DNA of 64,000 bases from a bacterium HR40 (GTDB lineage Bacteria; Pseudomonadota; Alphaproteobacteria; Geminicoccales; Geminicoccaceae), in the NCBI GenBank assembly GCA_002898275.1, contig BEIQ01000004.1:62001-126000 (forward strand), read 5' to 3'. The stretch's first letter is position 1. Each line of letters opens with the position of its first letter. Both the position numbers and the translations under genes were made by a program. Shown here piece after piece: positions 40,401-48,536 of this stretch. The notes beneath the pieces were generated by a model. That model saw nothing but the letters and a program-made list of their open reading frames with translations. It did no database searches and had not been told where the DNA came from.

Positions 40401-41538
40401 CGTGCGGGAGCATTCGGCCCGGCTCGAGCAGCTGGCGATGGAGCGAGGCCATCTCGTCGCTGCCATGGCGTCGGCGCAGCGACGGCTCGAGGAGGCAGCG
40501 GCCGCTCGCGTCCTCGCTTCGAGAACTCTCGCGCGGCTCGCTGCCGAAACTCCGGCGCCGGATGGCGAGGATTCCCCCGCCCACGAACGCGCCCGGCTCG
40601 CCGCACGGGTCGACGCCCTGTCTTCCGAACTGGCGAAGGAGGAGGAGACGATAGCCGAGGCCGAACGGATGCTCGCTGCGCTCGCCAGCGAGCTCGCCTC
40701 CCTGCGGGAGCGGGGAGCCGCTCTGCGCGCGGACCTGGTCCGGCTTGCCGGGGAGAGCGAGGGTCTAGCCAGGGAGATCGCGGAGCGGAGCGGCACGACC
40801 CCAGCGGAGCTCCTCTCTCGAGGTGGCGACGAGCTCCAGCGCGAGCTCGAGGCGGTCGACCCGCCGTCGCTCGACGATTGCATCGCGCGGCTCAAGCGGG
40901 CTCGCGAGCGCATGGGTGCCGTGAATTTGCGAGCTGCCCGGGAGCTCGCCGAAGTCGAACGGCAGCTCGCCGACGGGCAGCGGGCCGAGGGAGAACTGCG
41001 GGAAGCCTGCGAGCGATTGAGGCGAGCGATCGCGCGTCTCGAGCGCGAGGGCCGGGAACGACTGCGGTCGGTGTTCGTCGAGGTCGATCGGCACTTTCGT
41101 GCGCTCTTCGCCCAGCTCTTCGGCGGTGGGCGGGCGGAGTTGCGGCTCACCGAGCCCGAGGACCCGTTTGCCGCCGGCCTCGAGCTCGTCGCCATGCCGC
41201 CGGGCAAGACGCTGCAGCACGTGAGCCTGCTTTCGGGTGGCGAGAAGAGCCTAGCCGGCCTCGCCCTGGTGTTCGCCTTTTTCCTGGCGCGCCCGAGCCC
41301 GCTGTGCGTTCTCGATGAGGTCGACGCCGCGCTCGACGATGCCAATGTCGAACGCTTCCTCGATGTCATGGAGGAGGTGGCGCGCACCACGCAAACCCGC
41401 TTTCTCGTGGTGAGCCACCATCCCCTCACCATGGCGCGCATGGACCGGCTCTACGGCGTCACCATGCTGGAGAAAGGGGTCTCGCGCCTCGTCTCGGTGT
41501 CGCTAGAACGGGCTTTGGAGCTGCGCGCCACCGCCTGA
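37462..41538 (+). CDS. smc: Chromosome segregation protein SMC
   Basis: Condensin-type ATPase that compacts and segregates DNA. The GTG start gives VRLTRLRLSGFKSF, with the Walker A GPNGCGKSN at residues 31-39 and a first coiled-coil arm (about 170-600). The hinge is around 600-722, with the alphaproteobacterial segment VSREGGLWRWDG, followed by a second arm (about 722-1190). The signature LSGGEKSL is near 1256 and Walker B VLDEVDAAL near 1281. At 1358 aa it is clearly longer than the usual ~1150 aa; the extra length is in the two arms. It follows dsbA as in many alphaproteobacteria. ScpA/ScpB are not in the window. Confidence 0.95.
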   Translation: MRLTRLRLSGFKSFADPTEIELADGLTGLVGPNGCGKSNIVEALRWVMGESSARGLRGSEMEDVVFAGSASRASFDVAEVTLWIEGPCGDIAGPGEQVELSRRIVRGVGSAFRLRGREVRARDVQNLFSDASTGARSAAIIGQGEIVRLVDVRADERRRLLEEAAGIGGLHARRREAESRLQATARNLELLEQRLSRLAEERTRLASQAREAERFRRLSAELRRLEMLRLLGHYRAIERVRSDLRGELAHIEAETARLAGRRAEIASTVEEGRIRLSRLLAERQRTAESLVRLEERLALAAKLAAERAREREDAQARLAAATEGEARERASLEDMRARLAALDGESAELTAALPRLLTEREEMARALAAVEAEWAGAEERRAALALEAARLEATLAQLREREAELGHRQRELAAQTDEEAEARLSARCQSLAEAASRLESQRREAAALLARLEGEQEELVAAREQAEAAVARAEAVLAAASEERHRQETWLAERRAAHVAAGEKLALVDRQLARLGERERRLEETRAELAADRQARELERARDALAGHEGEVAAARARLAEALREREACARRIAELEAICRVDETAAVRLESEIAALERLLPPTPGDALLHRLRLPEEQARAVAAVLGDDLLLGTDPAADSFWREDPSDPRHPGAELGPPFGLQPLAAGFELPAALRRALAPVALVDPERADGLQPHLLPGQALVSREGGLWRWDGLVRRPAATRETFRRLATEREIAEKREALAQLRTRMEELATRLSRLRVESREAAERAERARRGLEQAEAACAAGRSQVERLERDRAAARERLQAVEAEVAAIQRERAEAEGMRRDLLARQAELAVDAQAEAQLEAARAAEEAAREKREEANRELAAIVRRLRDLAAAIAAARSDRERLERELAVGRERAREAESERDRVRAMAVRRQEERLRLADELGRIGAERSRLEAEAGRIAAEQAAAAAARDRLREQQQALRQDWETLCARVREHSARLEQLAMERGHLVAAMASAQRRLEEAAAARVLASRTLARLAAETPAPDGEDSPAHERARLAARVDALSSELAKEEETIAEAERMLAALASELASLRERGAALRADLVRLAGESEGLAREIAERSGTTPAELLSRGGDELQRELEAVDPPSLDDCIARLKRARERMGAVNLRAARELAEVERQLADGQRAEGELREACERLRRAIARLEREGRERLRSVFVEVDRHFRALFAQLFGGGRAELRLTEPEDPFAAGLELVAMPPGKTLQHVSLLSGGEKSLAGLALVFAFFLARPSPLCVLDEVDAALDDANVERFLDVMEEVARTTQTRFLVVSHHPLTMARMDRLYGVTMLEKGVSRLVSVSLERALELRATA

Positions 41539-41625
41539 GGGGGCCGGGTCGGGCGCGCGCCGGCGATTGATTTTCCTCTTGTCCACGGGCACAAACGGAG
41601 CGCTCCGACGGGAGGGAGGTAGCGC

Positions 41626-41988
41626 GTGACCGCTCCGCACGGCAGCGACCCGGGCGGGCGCCCGGCGTTCGACGCCTGGATCGCCATCCACAGGCGTGCT
41701 GCCTCGATCTATCGCGCGACGAGCCTCCTCCTCGCCCTCGCAGGAGCCGGGTTCGTGCTTTCGGGATGGTCGAGTCTCGCCGGCCGCGGCTTGGCACTGG
41801 CCGCTTTCGGACTGTTCCTCGTCGCTCTCGCGACCGTCCCCCTGCGCGAGTTCCTGGAGCGCCGCGAGCGGATCCAGGGGCTCGAAGTGCTGCGCGACGA
41901 ATGGTCCGAACTCGCGAGCGGAGGCGACGGGGAAGGCGCGTCGCGGCTGCGCGCGCTCCTGTTGCGCTTGTATCGCATGGAGCCCTGA
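41626..41988 (+). CDS. Small two-helix membrane protein, unknown function
   Basis: A 120-aa hypothetical protein with two hydrophobic segments (about residues 30-48 and 54-74), followed by a charged cytoplasmic tail (PLREFLERRERIQGLEVLRDEW) ending LLLRLYRMEP. GTG start with GGAGGG upstream. It ends 15 bp before the OmpA-type coiled-coil gene and probably forms a pair with it. No family was recognised. A MotA/ExbB-like role with the OmpA protein is tempting, but the sequence has too few helices for that. Confidence 0.7.
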   Translation: MTAPHGSDPGGRPAFDAWIAIHRRAASIYRATSLLLALAGAGFVLSGWSSLAGRGLALAAFGLFLVALATVPLREFLERRERIQGLEVLRDEWSELASGGDGEGASRLRALLLRLYRMEP

Positions 41989-42003
41989 ACAGGTCGAACG
42001 GCC

Positions 42004-44691
42004 ATGGCCGATCGGATCGACGAACTGGAACGACATCTCCAAGACTGGGAAACCCGCAACCGCCGCCGGCTGTGGCTCGTGGTGCTGATCCCGCTCGCGG
42101 TGGGCGGCGCGCTTGCCGGGTACGGTTATACGCAGCTCTCCGTCTTGGAGGCCACGCTCGCGGATCTCGCCACCGCGATCGGGGCTGGCGAGAGCGAACG
42201 GGAGCGCCCCTCGCTCCTCGTCGAGCGGGCGAAGAGCGTGGCAGGGGAAGCGGCGCGAGCGGCAGCCCTCGATCAGGAGCTCGCCGCGGTTCAGGCGGCA
42301 CGCGAACAGGAAGCGGTGCGCGCTCGCGAGGAGCGGCGCCGTCTCGAACAGGAGCTGACCTCGGCCCGCGACCGCATCGCCCAGCTCGAGGTCGCGCGGG
42401 ATAAGGCACTGGTGCGGGTGGGGGAGCTCGAGCGGGCGCTCGCCGCGGCGCGCAGCGAGCTCGACGCGGCGAATGCCGAACTTGCCTCGAGCCGCGAGCG
42501 GATCGCCGCCCTCGGGGTCGAACGCGATCGAGCGAGCGAGCGGATCGCCGCCCTCGAGGCCAGCCTCGCCCAGACCCGGGAGGCCCTGACCGCAGCCGAG
42601 GCTCGGCTGGCGGAGATGGAACGATCGCTGGCAACCGCCATCGAGGAACGGGACGCGCTCGCTCGCGAGCGTCAGCGCCTCGCGGGAGAACTCGACAGCC
42701 TGCGGGCCGAGCGCGCCCGGTTGATCGAGGAGCGGGACGATGCGCGGCGGATCGCCGAAGCGGCAGCGGCCGGCCAAGAGGCTCTCATGGCGCGCTGGCG
42801 CGAGCAGGAGGCGGCCTCGGCGAGGCTTTCTCGCGAACTCGAGGCGCGGACCGCCGAGCTGCGAGAGAAGACGGCGGCTCTCGCGGCAGCGGTCGGCGAG
42901 CGCGATCGTTTGGCGCAGCGGCTCGCCGCTTCCGAGAGCGAACTGGGAGCCGCCCGCGACCGCCTCGCTCGACTCGAGGCGGCTTTGGCCGCCACGACGG
43001 CCGAGCGCGACGCGCTTTCCCGGGAACGGGCGAAGCTTGTCGAGACGTTGGCGGCGCGCGAGCGCGAGCTCGCGGCCGCTCGGGAAGTCGTCCGGACGGT
43101 GGGCACGCGGGCAGAGGATCTCGCGGGCGAGCTCGCCGCTCTCCGCGAAAAGCTTGCGCAGCTGGAGGCGGAAGCGGCCGGATTGAGGACGGAACGGCAA
43201 CGTCTGGCGCAGGAACTGAGCGCGCGCGAAACCGAACGGAGCGAACTGGAGCGTCGGCTCGGGGACGTCGTGCGACAACGCGATCGCCTCGAGGCCCAGC
43301 TGCGGGAGGCTCGCGCCCGTCTCTCGGAACTCGCGGCTGCGGGCGAGCGAGCCGAGGCGGCGCGGCGGGAGAGCGAGGCCCTGCGCGCGCGCGTGGCCGG
43401 GCTCGAGACGGAGCTCCAGGCGGCGCGCGATCGGGCCGAGCGGCTCGGGCACGAGCTCGAAATGGTCACCGCCGAACGCGATCGGTTGACCGCCAGGCTC
43501 GCCGATGCCGACCGCGACCTCGCCGAGCTCGAGAGCGAGCTCGCGGCCTTGCGCGCGCAGCTGGCGCGGCTCGACGACGAGCGCCGGCGAGCGGAAGCCG
43601 AACGACAGCGGGCGGCGGCGAGCAGCGAACAGCTGGTGGCCGAACGCGATGCTCTGAAGCGGAAGCTCGAGGAACTCGAGGCGGATCTACAGGTTCGCGG
43701 GCGCGAACAGGCGGAGCGGGTGGCTGCCCTCGAGCAGCGGCTGGAGGAGCTGCAGGGGCAGCTCGCCCAGATGCGCGCGGCCCGCGACGAGCTCGCTCGC
43801 AGGACCGAGGAGCTCGCGGCCGAACGCGAGCGGCTCGTGGGCGAGCTCGCCGCCAGCCGTCAGGACCTCGCAACGGCGCGGGCGGAGATCGAGCGTGCCC
43901 GCGCCCTCGTCCCGATGCAGGCGAGCGAGCGCGTGCCGGGCCTCGCACCGCAGACGCCGGGAAACGAAGAGCTGCAGCGCCGCCTCGACGCCCAGGCGGC
44001 ACGGCTCTTCGTGTTGCGCGACGAGCTCGCGCGCCGGGAAGCCGAGCTGCAGCAGGCGCGGGCGCAGCTCGAGAGCCTCGATGCCCAGGCGCGCACCCTG
44101 GCTGCCCAGCGGCAGGCGCTCCTGCAGCAGCTCGAACGGGCAGGCGTGCCGTTGCCCTCGGATGAGGTGGTGCGCCAGATCGAGGCGTCGCTCCAACCCC
44201 TCTCGCCGCTCTTGGATCGGGCAGCGCGCGAAGCGGTGGTCCGGGAAGGCCGCCACCGCGCGGCGATCCTCGCCAACCTTCCCGGTGTCGCCGATCTGCC
44301 GTTCGTGAAGGACGGCCATATCGTGATCGACACCGGGCTGCTGTTCGATTCGGGCAGCGCCGATCTCACCGAGGCGGGGCGGGCACGGCTTCTCGCCGAG
44401 GCGCTGCGGCTGCGACGGGCGATCGCCTCGCTGCCCGCCGAGCTGCCGTGGATGCTCCGCATCGACGGCCATACCGACGACCTGCCCGTGCGCCGCGGAC
44501 GGCTGCGCAACAACTGGGAGCTGTCGGCCGCACGCGCTGCCGCGGTTGCCGAATATCTCGTCGAACTCGGCTTCCCGCGCCAGCGCCTGATCGCTGCCGG
44601 CTTCGCCGACACGCGCCCGGTGGTGCCCAACCGCGACGAGGGCTCGCGGGCGCGCAACCGCCGCATCGAGCTCACCTTGGTGAGCGGCTGA
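42004..44691 (+). CDS. Inner-membrane coiled-coil protein with C-terminal OmpA/MotB domain
   Basis: An 895-aa protein: short cytoplasmic N-terminus, one membrane helix (about residues 21-42), then some 640 residues of continuous E/R/A/L-rich heptad sequence. It finishes with an OmpA-like peptidoglycan-binding domain (about 775-895). The OmpA domain shows LLFDSGSADLTEAGR, RIDGHTDDLPVR, NWELSAARAAAVAEYL and RRIELTLV. The domain order (TM, long coil, OmpA) resembles MotB-like or tethering proteins that span the periplasm; the coil is long enough to reach or exceed it. No partner motor gene is visible except the small membrane protein upstream. Confidence 0.85.
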   Translation: MADRIDELERHLQDWETRNRRRLWLVVLIPLAVGGALAGYGYTQLSVLEATLADLATAIGAGESERERPSLLVERAKSVAGEAARAAALDQELAAVQAAREQEAVRAREERRRLEQELTSARDRIAQLEVARDKALVRVGELERALAAARSELDAANAELASSRERIAALGVERDRASERIAALEASLAQTREALTAAEARLAEMERSLATAIEERDALARERQRLAGELDSLRAERARLIEERDDARRIAEAAAAGQEALMARWREQEAASARLSRELEARTAELREKTAALAAAVGERDRLAQRLAASESELGAARDRLARLEAALAATTAERDALSRERAKLVETLAARERELAAAREVVRTVGTRAEDLAGELAALREKLAQLEAEAAGLRTERQRLAQELSARETERSELERRLGDVVRQRDRLEAQLREARARLSELAAAGERAEAARRESEALRARVAGLETELQAARDRAERLGHELEMVTAERDRLTARLADADRDLAELESELAALRAQLARLDDERRRAEAERQRAAASSEQLVAERDALKRKLEELEADLQVRGREQAERVAALEQRLEELQGQLAQMRAARDELARRTEELAAERERLVGELAASRQDLATARAEIERARALVPMQASERVPGLAPQTPGNEELQRRLDAQAARLFVLRDELARREAELQQARAQLESLDAQARTLAAQRQALLQQLERAGVPLPSDEVVRQIEASLQPLSPLLDRAAREAVVREGRHRAAILANLPGVADLPFVKDGHIVIDTGLLFDSGSADLTEAGRARLLAEALRLRRAIASLPAELPWMLRIDGHTDDLPVRRGRLRNNWELSAARAAAVAEYLVELGFPRQRLIAAGFADTRPVVPNRDEGSRARNRRIELTLVSG

Positions 44692-44743
44692 GGCGCGCAT
44701 CGCGCCCTTGGTTGCGGGTCGCCGCCGTGCTAGCTGGGCGGCG
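44692..44743 (+). other. Two hairpins between the OmpA-type gene and fhcA
   Basis: GGCGCG/CGCGCC (44692-44706, 3-nt loop) follows the stop codon directly. CGCCGCC/GGCGGCG (44720-44743, 10-nt loop) lies 21 bp before the fhcA start. Neither has a proper T-tract. They may weakly terminate the upstream transcript or structure the fhc leader. No clear promoter was seen in the 73-bp gap. Confidence 0.35.
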
Positions 44744-44764
44744 GCAAGACCGGGACCGGCGGGG

Positions 44765-46432
44765 GTGAGAAGGAAACTCGAAGGAGGCCGGATCGTCGAT
44801 CCGCTGCGTGGCATCGACGGTGTGGTCGGCGATCTGTGGATCGAGGATGGCCGCATCGTGCCGCCACCCGCGGACGGGCGGGCCGACGAAGTGATCGATG
44901 TCCGCGGCCGCATCGTCATGGCAGGCGGTATCGATATGCACAGTCATATCGCCGGCGGCAAAGTCAACATCGCGCGATTGTTGATGCCGGAGGAACATCG
45001 GAGCTGCCGCCACGGTCCTCTGGGGAGCTTTCGCGCCGGCTCCGGCCGTGCGAGCCCGGCCACCTCGACGACCGGTTACGAATATATCCGGCTCGGCTAT
45101 ACCATGGCTTTCGAGCCGGCGATGCTCGCCGCCAACGCCCGCCACGCCCACGAGGAGATGGCCGACATTCCGCTCCTCGATCGCGGCGCCTACGTCCTGC
45201 TCGGCTCGGACGATCTGCTGCTGTCCTGGCTCGCGAAGGGGGTCGGTGCTGCGGCCATCGGCGATCTCGTCCGCTGGACCCTCGCCGCGACCGGCGCCAT
45301 CGCCGTCAAGATCGTCAATCCGGGAGGAATCGCCGCTTTCAAGTGGAACGGTCGCCAGCTCGATCTCGACGAGCCCGGCCCCTACTTCGGCATCCGCCCG
45401 CGGCAGATCCTCTACGCGCTGGCCGATGCCGTCGATGCTCTCGGCGTGCCGCATCCGATCCACGTCCACGGCTGCAATCTCGGCGCGGCCGGGAGCCGGG
45501 ATTCCACGCTGGCCACCATCCGGGCGATGGAGGGCCGGCGCATCCATCTCACTCACCTGCAGTTCCACAGCTATGGCCGCGAGGGCAAGCGCGGGTTCTC
45601 GAGCGGCGCTCCCGAAATCGCCGAACTCGTGAACGCCAACCCGAATGTCAGCATCGACGTCGGCCAGGTGATGTTCGGACAAACGGTCACCGCTTCGGGC
45701 GACACCATGCGGCAGTTCGCCAACGCTCCCTTCGCTCGACCGCGGCGCGCCGTGTTCATGGACATCGAGTGCGAAGCTGGCTGCGGGGTGCTGCCGATGC
45801 GCTACCGCGAGCGCAACTTCGTCAACGCCCTGCAATGGGCGATCGGTCTCGAACTGTTCCTGCTCGTCGAGGACCCCTGGCGGATCGTGCTCACCACCGA
45901 CCATCCCAATGGCGCGCCGTTTCTGACCTATCCGCATCTCGTGCGGCTGCTCATGGACCGGGACTTCCGCATGGCGTGTTTCGAGAAGCTGCATCCAGGG
46001 GCGCGCGAGCTCTCCATCCTCCCCGCCATCCGCCGCGAATATTCGCTCTTCGAGATCGCCATCCTGACCCGCGCCGGACCCGCGCGGCTTCTCGGCATCG
46101 ACAGGGAATACGGTCATCTCGGTGCCGGAGCGGTCGCCGATATCGCCGTCTATGCCGACGATCCCGACCGCGAGCGGATGTTCGCCCATCCACTTTGGGT
46201 GTTCCGCCGGGGCGAACCGGTGGTGCGCGATGGCCAATTCTTGCCCGCGGCTGCCGAGGTGCGGGGCGGAACCCATCTCTTGGCCCTTGGCGAGGACGTC
46301 GATGCCGGCCCGGAGATCCGCCACTTCTTCCGACGCTATCGCGACCTCGCGGTGGAGAACTTCGCCATCTCCCCGGCCGAGCTGGAACGCCACGGGCCGG
46401 TCGTCCGTCATCCGCTGAGACCCCGTGCCTGA
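44765..46432 (+). CDS. fhcA: Formyltransferase/hydrolase complex subunit A (FhcA/FmdA-like amidohydrolase)
   Basis: Zinc-dependent amidohydrolase subunit that, in methylotrophic bacteria, hydrolyses formyl-methanofuran to formate within the FhcABCD complex. The 555-aa product begins RRKLEGGRIVDPLRGIDG like its homologues. It has DMHSHIAGGKVN (metal histidines about H59 and H61), the bridging lysine in VKIVNPGG (about K182), HVHGCNLG (233-240) and HLTHLQFHSYG. The aspartate in TTDHPNGAPF (about D379) completes the binuclear site. The GTG at 44765 fits the family N-terminus; the open frame upstream does not. It overlaps the next gene by 8 nt. The usual upstream fhcB is missing. Confidence 0.94.
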   Translation: MRRKLEGGRIVDPLRGIDGVVGDLWIEDGRIVPPPADGRADEVIDVRGRIVMAGGIDMHSHIAGGKVNIARLLMPEEHRSCRHGPLGSFRAGSGRASPATSTTGYEYIRLGYTMAFEPAMLAANARHAHEEMADIPLLDRGAYVLLGSDDLLLSWLAKGVGAAAIGDLVRWTLAATGAIAVKIVNPGGIAAFKWNGRQLDLDEPGPYFGIRPRQILYALADAVDALGVPHPIHVHGCNLGAAGSRDSTLATIRAMEGRRIHLTHLQFHSYGREGKRGFSSGAPEIAELVNANPNVSIDVGQVMFGQTVTASGDTMRQFANAPFARPRRAVFMDIECEAGCGVLPMRYRERNFVNALQWAIGLELFLLVEDPWRIVLTTDHPNGAPFLTYPHLVRLLMDRDFRMACFEKLHPGARELSILPAIRREYSLFEIAILTRAGPARLLGIDREYGHLGAGAVADIAVYADDPDRERMFAHPLWVFRRGEPVVRDGQFLPAAAEVRGGTHLLALGEDVDAGPEIRHFFRRYRDLAVENFAISPAELERHGPVVRHPLRPRA

Positions 46433-47027
46433 GTCCCCGCTCGCCCCCCTCGTCGTCAAGCTCGGTGGCAGCCTGCTCGACTCGCCGCGGCTCGCCTCTT
46501 GGCTCGAGGCCCTAGCCCGCCCGGCGCCGCGGGCGCGCCTCGTGGTGGCGGGCGGCGGTCCGTTTGCCGATGCCGTGCGGACCGGGCAGAAGCGGTGGGC
46601 CTTTTCCGATCTCGCTGCCCACCGCATGGCGATCCTCGCCATGCAACAGACGGCGCTCTTGCTCCATGACCGCGAACCGCGGCTCGAACCGGTGGAGGAC
46701 ACGGCCGGGATCGAGGCGCTCTGCCGGAAGTGCGGCGCGGGCGTCTGGTTGCCGTGGCGGCTTGCCGGTTACGAGCCATCCCTGCCGGCGAGCTGGCAGG
46801 TGACGTCCGATAGCATAGCCCTCTGGCTCGCCTCCTTCCTCGAGGCTCGTGCCGCGGTGATCGTGAAGCGCGGGCAACCTCCGCGCGATCCGCGCCGAGC
46901 CGCAGCCTTGGGCGTGGTCGATGGAGCGTTCGCCGCTTTTCTGGAAGGGCTCTCCTGCCCGGTCCATATCCTTGGCGAAGAGGAGAGCGGGCGGCTCTCC
47001 GGGATCCTTCGTGGGGACGAGGGGTGA
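46425..47027 (+). CDS. Amino-acid-kinase-family protein of the C1 operon (MfnE-like?)
   Basis: A 200-aa member of the amino acid kinase (aspartokinase/UMP kinase) fold. It has VVKLGGSLLDS at the N-terminus, VVAGGGPFADAVR, a helical LAAHRMAILAMQQ segment, and SDSIALWLASFLEA. It is shorter than typical UMP or acetylglutamate kinases. Kinases of this fold sit in bacterial methanopterin/methanofuran clusters. In methanogens MfnE phosphorylates the aminomethylfuran phosphate precursor of methanofuran, and the same role is a reasonable inference here. The GTG start lies inside the fhcA end, and the stop overlaps the next GTG (GTGA). Substrate unproven. Confidence 0.82.
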   Translation: MPESPLAPLVVKLGGSLLDSPRLASWLEALARPAPRARLVVAGGGPFADAVRTGQKRWAFSDLAAHRMAILAMQQTALLLHDREPRLEPVEDTAGIEALCRKCGAGVWLPWRLAGYEPSLPASWQVTSDSIALWLASFLEARAAVIVKRGQPPRDPRRAAALGVVDGAFAAFLEGLSCPVHILGEEESGRLSGILRGDEG

Positions 47028-47632
47028 GCGGCACTCCGGAAGACGCGTTCGCCGCCGAGGAGGAGGCGGAAGCCCCGCGCCGGCCGCGCTTGGCTTGGGC
47101 TCTCACCGGCTCGGGACACGATTTCCTGCCGTGCCTCGAAATCATTCGCCGCATCGGCGAAGTGGATGTCTTCGTGTCCAAGGCTGCAAGCGAAGTGATT
47201 TGGATGTACACTCGCGACAGGCGGCCGTTTCCAGCGGAGGTGCGGGTGATCCGCGACACCACAGCCTCTGCCGCACCAGTGGGTCGCTTCTACAAGGGCT
47301 GGTATCACACTCTGGTGATCGCGCCAGCGAGTTCCAATACCGTCGCCAAATGCGTCTTCGGTATCTCCGACACGCTGCCAACCAACGTCTTCGCCCAGGC
47401 GGGCAAGTGCCGAATTCCCATCATCGTGTATGCCTGCGACACCAAACCGGTGCACATCACCGCGGCGCCCGACCGTATCGTCACCGTCTATCCGCGCGCT
47501 GTCGACCTCGAGAACACGGAGCGTCTGCGCAGCTTCGAGCGCACTACAGTGGTCGAGAGCGTGGCCGAGCTCGAACGGGCGATCGCGGCCCGTCTCGCGG
47601 AACTCGCTGGATCTGCCGGGCAGGAGGGGTGA
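47024..47632 (+). CDS. Archaeal-type flavoprotein (DmrX/AfpA-like)
   Basis: A 202-aa HFCD-family flavoprotein. The core reads WALTGSGHDFLPCLEIIRR, VDVFVSKAASEVIWMY, and LVIAPASSNTVAKCVFGISDTLPTNVFAQA, the last being the FMN-binding PASSNT region. Close relatives include the archaeal AfpA flavoprotein and DmrX, the reductase that makes tetrahydromethanopterin from dihydromethanopterin. Placement between fhcA and fhcD strongly suggests a pterin- or C1-linked redox job. There is an acidic N-terminal extension of about 25 residues. GTG start overlapping the previous stop. Confidence 0.85.
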   Translation: MSGTPEDAFAAEEEAEAPRRPRLAWALTGSGHDFLPCLEIIRRIGEVDVFVSKAASEVIWMYTRDRRPFPAEVRVIRDTTASAAPVGRFYKGWYHTLVIAPASSNTVAKCVFGISDTLPTNVFAQAGKCRIPIIVYACDTKPVHITAAPDRIVTVYPRAVDLENTERLRSFERTTVVESVAELERAIAARLAELAGSAGQEG

Positions 47633-47633
47633 A

Positions 47634-48536
47634 GTGGACATCGACGGGGTCGAGATCCGCGACAGCTTCGCCGAAGCCTTCCCGATGCGTGCGACCCGCA
47701 TCCTCGTCACCGCTCCCGACCGCGGGTGGCTCGAGGCGGCGGCGCGCACCGCCACGGGCTTTGCGACGTCCGTCATCGCCTGCGGGGTCGAGGCGGGGAT
47801 CGAACGTTGGCTCGACCCGGCCGACACACCCGACGGCCGTCCGGGCGTGGCCCTGCTCTTCTTTGCCACCTCTCGACGCACCCTCGAGAGCCAGCTCGTC
47901 GCCCGCGTCGGTCAGTGCATCCTCACCTGTCCGGGCACCGCTTGCTATGCCGGGATCGACGGGAGCGAGAGGTTGCCGCTCGGCAGGAGTCTGCGCTTTT
48001 TCGGCGATGGTCACCAGATCGCCAAACGGTTCGGCGAGCGGCGCTTTTGGCGTATCCCGGTGATGGAGGGGGAGTTCCTGTGCGAGCACGACACCGGGCT
48101 CGTGACCGGTATCGGCGGCGGCAATTTCCTCATCCTCGCCCGCGACTTCCCCGCCGCCTCGGCGGCCGCTCGGCGGGCGGTTGCCGCGATGGAGGGGCTT
48201 GCCGGCATCGTCCTGCCGTTTCCGGGCGGCGTCGTGCGCTCCGGCTCCAAGGTCGGCTCTCGCTATGCGAAACTCTCGGCTTCCACCAACGATGCCTATT
48301 GTCCGACCCTGCGCGGGCGGGTCGAACATTCGGCGCTGCCGCCCGAGGTCGGCTGCGTGCTCGAGATCGTGATCGACGGTCTGTCGGCGGACGCCATCGT
48401 GGCCGGCATGCGGGCCGGGATCGTCGCCGCCTGCGCCGGTGGGCGAGCGAACGGAGTGCGGGCCATCGATGCCGGCAATTACGGTGGCCGCCTAGGACCG
48501 CACCATTTTCGTCTGCGCGAGGTGCTTGCGGCATGA
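47634..48536 (+). CDS. fhcD: Formylmethanofuran:tetrahydromethanopterin formyltransferase (Ftr/FhcD)
   Basis: Transfers the formyl group between tetrahydromethanopterin and methanofuran. The 300-aa product has the expected length and motifs: GVEIRDSFAEAFPMRATRI at the N-terminus, ATGFATSVIACGVEAGIER, DTPDGRPGVAL, and GQCILTCPGTA. It also shows FFGDGHQIAKRF, IPVMEGEFLCE, GIGGGNFLI, LPFPGGVVRSGSKVGS, LSASTNDAYCPTL and AGNYGGRLGPHHFRL. A GTG start is preceded by AGGAGG, with a 1-bp gap from the flavoprotein stop. It overlaps fhcC by 4 nt (ATGA). Not to be confused with mch, which is absent. Confidence 0.96.
   Translation: MDIDGVEIRDSFAEAFPMRATRILVTAPDRGWLEAAARTATGFATSVIACGVEAGIERWLDPADTPDGRPGVALLFFATSRRTLESQLVARVGQCILTCPGTACYAGIDGSERLPLGRSLRFFGDGHQIAKRFGERRFWRIPVMEGEFLCEHDTGLVTGIGGGNFLILARDFPAASAAARRAVAAMEGLAGIVLPFPGGVVRSGSKVGSRYAKLSASTNDAYCPTLRGRVEHSALPPEVGCVLEIVIDGLSADAIVAGMRAGIVAACAGGRANGVRAIDAGNYGGRLGPHHFRLREVLAA

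Noticed and set aside
44708-44764. Upstream TTG start for fhcA
   Set aside because: The extra 19 residues are arginine/alanine-rich and absent from the family N-terminus; the GTG at 44765 gives RRKLEGGRIVDP as in homologues.
47634-48536. Reading this gene as methenyltetrahydromethanopterin cyclohydrolase (mch)
   Set aside because: The motifs (DSFAEAFPMRATR, DTPDGRPG, FFGDGHQIAKRF, LPFPGGVVRSGSKVGS, AGNYGGRLGP) and 300-aa length are those of Ftr/FhcD, not Mch.
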